Below, in pieces: positions 61,828 through 64,000 of a stretch of DNA of 64,000 nt. The stretch is from Jeotgalibacillus proteolyticus (GTDB lineage Bacteria > Bacillota > Bacilli > Bacillales > Jeotgalibacillaceae). The stretch is from positions 188,501-252,500 of the forward strand of contig NZ_PREZ01000003.1 of assembly GCF_002926065.1 (NCBI RefSeq), written 5' to 3'. The translations under genes were made by a program, and so were the position numbers. Position 1 is the stretch's first letter; every line of letters starts with the position of its first letter. The notes beneath the pieces are model-generated. The model worked only from the letters and a program-made list of their open reading frames with translations. It was not told where the DNA came from and did no database searches.

Positions 61828-62817
61828 TTAATTGGTCTGAAGCTTATAAAATGATAGTCTATGTTTTTCTGTAAAACCCACTTTTTTATATAAATGAATG
61901 GCCGCTTCATTATCAGCGCTGACACAGATGGAAATTTCCTGAGCATCCACACACTCAAAAAGATAGGCTGATGCTCTTTCTAAAAGTGCCGCTCCCACTC
62001 CTTTTCCCCGGGCTTGTTCATCAACTGCAATGAATTCGATTGAGCCTTCCTTAAAATCAGGATTTCCTTCTACGTAAACGTATCCGAGTAAATGATTATT
62101 TTCTGCTGATACAAAAAGCCTATTTTTACTGTTTTTGCGGCTAAGAATCTCGTCAGCTGAATAATATGTATTAGGAAAAACGGCTTGATGCATACGTTTG
62201 AATTCATCCTGATACCGATCCGAATACTCCTCTGTTTTCCCGATGCTTCGTGATGACACCTTCCCTGGCTTCGCATGGAGAATGACTTCACTGCTTTTTT
62301 TCTGTCCTCCCAGAACGCTGAACCAATTTTTTGCCTGATGATTTAGTTCATTATAAAACCCGTACCACGTACCCTCCTGATTTACCTTGTGCTGGAGCAG
62401 CCGCCATAAAATATCTGCATGCAGCTGCCATTTTTCTTCCGATGAAAGATTAAAGGGTCCCCAAAGCTCACCTGTTCTCTCCTCAGAATCCCAATCTACT
62501 CCAAGTGCAGCAATAATCCTGCCGCCTTCCTTCCATACTATAAAAGAATCCTCCAGCTTTAGATCTGAGAAATCCTCTTGAAGCGTATTCTCTACTTCCA
62601 TTGCCTCGACACCGCAATAGCCAATATGCCCTTCAGGCTTGCTATTTACCTGAGTGATAAAGCTTCCGAGCTCTCTCACTGTAAACTCTTCTTGCAGGAG
62701 TTTAAAACATGCATAACAAAAGGAGTTTCCATTATCAATTTCCGCTTCAAAAAAACCATCTCTACAGAAAAGATCTCTCCTGCAGCTTGTACATTGTCCT
62801 ATTACCTCTCTCACCAT
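61828..62817 (-). CDS. GNAT acetyltransferase with N-terminal zinc-ribbon-like Cys cluster
   Basis: A 329-residue protein. The N-terminal ~40 residues hold CTSCRRDLFC and FCYACFK, which could bind zinc. A middle part (WKEGGRIIAALGVDW) looks like a diverged GNAT domain. The C-terminal domain is a clear GNAT: EFIAVDEQARGKGVGAALLE and SADNEAAIHLYKKVGF. The substrate is unknown. ATG at 62817 with GACGAGG 5 nt upstream. Confidence 0.78.
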   Translation of the reverse strand: MVREVIGQCTSCRRDLFCRDGFFEAEIDNGNSFCYACFKLLQEEFTVRELGSFITQVNSKPEGHIGYCGVEAMEVENTLQEDFSDLKLEDSFIVWKEGGRIIAALGVDWDSEERTGELWGPFNLSSEEKWQLHADILWRLLQHKVNQEGTWYGFYNELNHQAKNWFSVLGGQKKSSEVILHAKPGKVSSRSIGKTEEYSDRYQDEFKRMHQAVFPNTYYSADEILSRKNSKNRLFVSAENNHLLGYVYVEGNPDFKEGSIEFIAVDEQARGKGVGAALLERASAYLFECVDAQEISICVSADNEAAIHLYKKVGFTEKHRLSFYKLQTN

Positions 62818-62997
62818 AGACACCTCGTCCTCTATTTATCCTTTTCACTAATTCTATCAAATTTTTACCAATGGAAAATTGAAACAATCTCCTAAAATCT
62901 TTTAATCAATCATTTTCCTATCTCTTGAGTATTATTGCATGTGGATGCCCTAACTCAATTATTCGAAGTGCCGGCTATGATGATGCATCTACCCTTA

Positions 62998-63277
62998 TCA
63001 GCACAATGAAGGATATGGCTGCCCCGGGCATGGATACGGTTGCGGAACTGGCGCTTGTTTATAGGGTTGGAGGAAACAATGGCTTCGGAAACTGTTGAGG
63101 GTACGGTGAAAATAATAACAACGACTTTGGAAAAAGCTGCGAGTGAGGAGAAAGTAACGGCTTTGGAAAAGGCTGTGGGACAGCAATAATTTAAGTACAA
63201 CGGGCTGCTTCCATATGGTTGTCCGCCCCGGGACACTGGTAACGGCTGCTGTAAATAAGACCTGGGCAGTTATCCCG
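62998..63277 (-). pseudogene. Frameshifted Pro-rich (spore-coat-like?) ORF
   Basis: Minus-strand frames must be joined twice to give a sensible protein: LPRSYLQQPLPVSRGGQPYG and PLYLNYCCP, then PQPFPKPLLSPHSQLFPKSL and SPYPQQFPKPLFPP, then YKQAPVPQPYPCPGQPYPSL with a stop at 62998-63000. The FPK(P/S)L unit repeats three times. The low-complexity Pro/Tyr/Gln/Cys make-up recalls spore coat or cell-surface proteins. No start or RBS is clear. It is broken by at least two frameshifts. Confidence 0.45.
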
Positions 63278-63313
63278 CTTAATTTAGGCTTTAAAAAAGT
63301 ACTCAAAAAAATA

Positions 63314-63342
63314 AAAGGGTGAAATTTCCTCACCCACCCTTT
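63314..63342 (-). terminator. Terminator of the ThuA gene
   Basis: AAAGGGTG/CACCCTTT 8-bp stem; the minus strand continues TTATTTTTTTG. Confidence 0.7.
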
Positions 63343-63367
63343 CTCCCTACATAACTCGTAGTTAAAA

Positions 63368-64000
63368 TTAATCGTCGCTGTCTCCCATGCCCGTATACAC
63401 TCTATTGCTACCATTTCCATATGACCCGTATGTCGGTGCATCCGACTGGCTGTAAAGCTCCTTGCCTTCTGCAGCCCACAATAAGCCCCGTTTCATAATG
63501 GATAAAACCTCAGGCATGGCTACAATATCAGCTTTATGACCTAGTGCGTTGTAGAATACACGGCCAAGCCCCCAGCGCTTTGTCCATACTGTGGGCATAT
63601 CCACTGATCCGTTTGCTTTATGCGGCCCATCAACCACCGGGAATCTTGTTGTAGCTAACACTTCAACAGCCGGATCTACATGAAGATAGTACTGCTCTGA
63701 AACGACTTTAAAATCTTCGAATCCATCTAATAATGGGCTCGAGCTATGCTTGATATTGACCATATATTCGACGCCGTCATTTCCAGGGTGGGCAACCCAG
63801 TTCCCGCCGGTCATAAACTGCCAGTCCACATTGTTTCGGAATGAATCACACATCCCGCCATGGCAGCCCGCAATTCCAACGCCGCTCATAACCGCTGCAG
63901 ATATATTTGACACATATTTTTTCTTTATTTCACCCATTGTCCAATGGGGCACCATTAAGTCGAGTGATTTCAGCTTTTCAAAATCTGCATAGGATTCAAG
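63368..64000 (-). CDS. ThuA domain protein, partial at the window edge
   Basis: At least 210 residues; the frame is open to the last base, so the N-terminus lies outside the window. The visible part shows GIAGCHGGMCDSFRNNVDWQ, the ThuA-type Cys/His region of the glutamine-amidotransferase-like fold, then GNWVAHPGNDGVEYMV, WTKRWGLGRVFYNALGH and a Ser/Gly/Asp tail. ThuA-type proteins act in disaccharide (trehalose, trehalulose) catabolism; the actual reaction is unclear. Ends just before its terminator. Confidence 0.82.
   Translation of the reverse strand, partial: LESYADFEKLKSLDLMVPHWTMGEIKKKYVSNISAAVMSGVGIAGCHGGMCDSFRNNVDWQFMTGGNWVAHPGNDGVEYMVNIKHSSSPLLDGFEDFKVVSEQYYLHVDPAVEVLATTRFPVVDGPHKANGSVDMPTVWTKRWGLGRVFYNALGHKADIVAMPEVLSIMKRGLLWAAEGKELYSQSDAPTYGSYGNGSNRVYTGMGDSDD

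Overview
The window looks like chromosome of a low-to-mid GC, spore-forming-type Bacillales bacterium (Bacillaceae or a close relative). The grounds are strong AGGAGG-type ribosome binding sites, frequent TTG/GTG starts, many simple hairpin-plus-T-run terminators, and Bacillus-type families (DUF3243, YpzG-like, YtxH, DUF1641 with a YjgC/YrhE-type formate dehydrogenase, an RsbR-like STAS protein, LtaS-like synthase). I saw no phage, transposase, CRISPR, rRNA or tRNA. The species cannot be named from sequence alone.

Region 1 (15-13177) is a formate dehydrogenase and molybdenum cofactor (Moco) island. On the minus strand, in transcription order, come moeA, mobB, moaE, moaD, mobA and moaA, with overlapping or nearly touching genes. 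A terminator and a ~189-bp tandem array follow, then moaB, the formate dehydrogenase (fdhF), its DUF1641 partner, an OFA-type MFS transporter and fdhD. moaC (plus) and moeB (minus) converge on a shared terminator. Together these genes make Moco, load and sulfurate it, and build a formate-oxidising enzyme. The OFA transporter is probably for formate or oxalate.

Region 2 (13270-23913) is housekeeping and accessory: GNAT acetyltransferases, a DUF3243 gene and a YtxH gene that both have sigma-B-like promoters, a PadR regulator with a chromate transporter, a YsnB-like phosphodiesterase, a 2-hydroxyacid dehydrogenase, a small twin-CX3C protein, a nucleotidyltransferase, an EamA transporter and a membrane-anchored PstS-like protein.

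Region 3 (24007-40730) is a mostly minus-strand run of single genes: Gfo/Idh/MocA oxidoreductase, PPOX, MOSC and VOC proteins, a DUF1541 lipoprotein beside a decayed DUF326 copper-protein gene, acetamidase/formamidase, a three-gene SsuABC/TauABC-like importer, a Cu/Zn superoxide dismutase lipoprotein, proline dehydrogenase, cyclophilin, a NUDIX hydrolase and an S66 peptidase.

Region 4 (41134-52949) holds a secreted subtilisin, glutamate dehydrogenase, an orphan PAS histidine kinase, a DUF2294 protein, an LtaS-like synthase, a VanZ protein, an RsbR-like STAS protein lacking the usual phospho-threonines, and a MerR/TipAS regulator.

Region 5 (53108-64000) holds an XRE regulator/membrane protein pair with a palindromic operator, an ABC exporter preceded by a LytTR regulator fused to a degenerate ABC ATPase, an esterase, an EamA transporter, a YiiM-like MOSC protein, a MaoC-like fragment, a succinate-semialdehyde-type dehydrogenase, a GNAT protein, a frameshifted Pro-rich ORF and a ThuA protein cut by the window edge.

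Across the window, at least eight full and one internally deleted copy of a ~130-bp GC-rich palindromic repeat sit only between genes. Several copies are in tandem with a ~189-bp period. Three short genes carry frameshifts and look like recent pseudogenes, or sequence errors.
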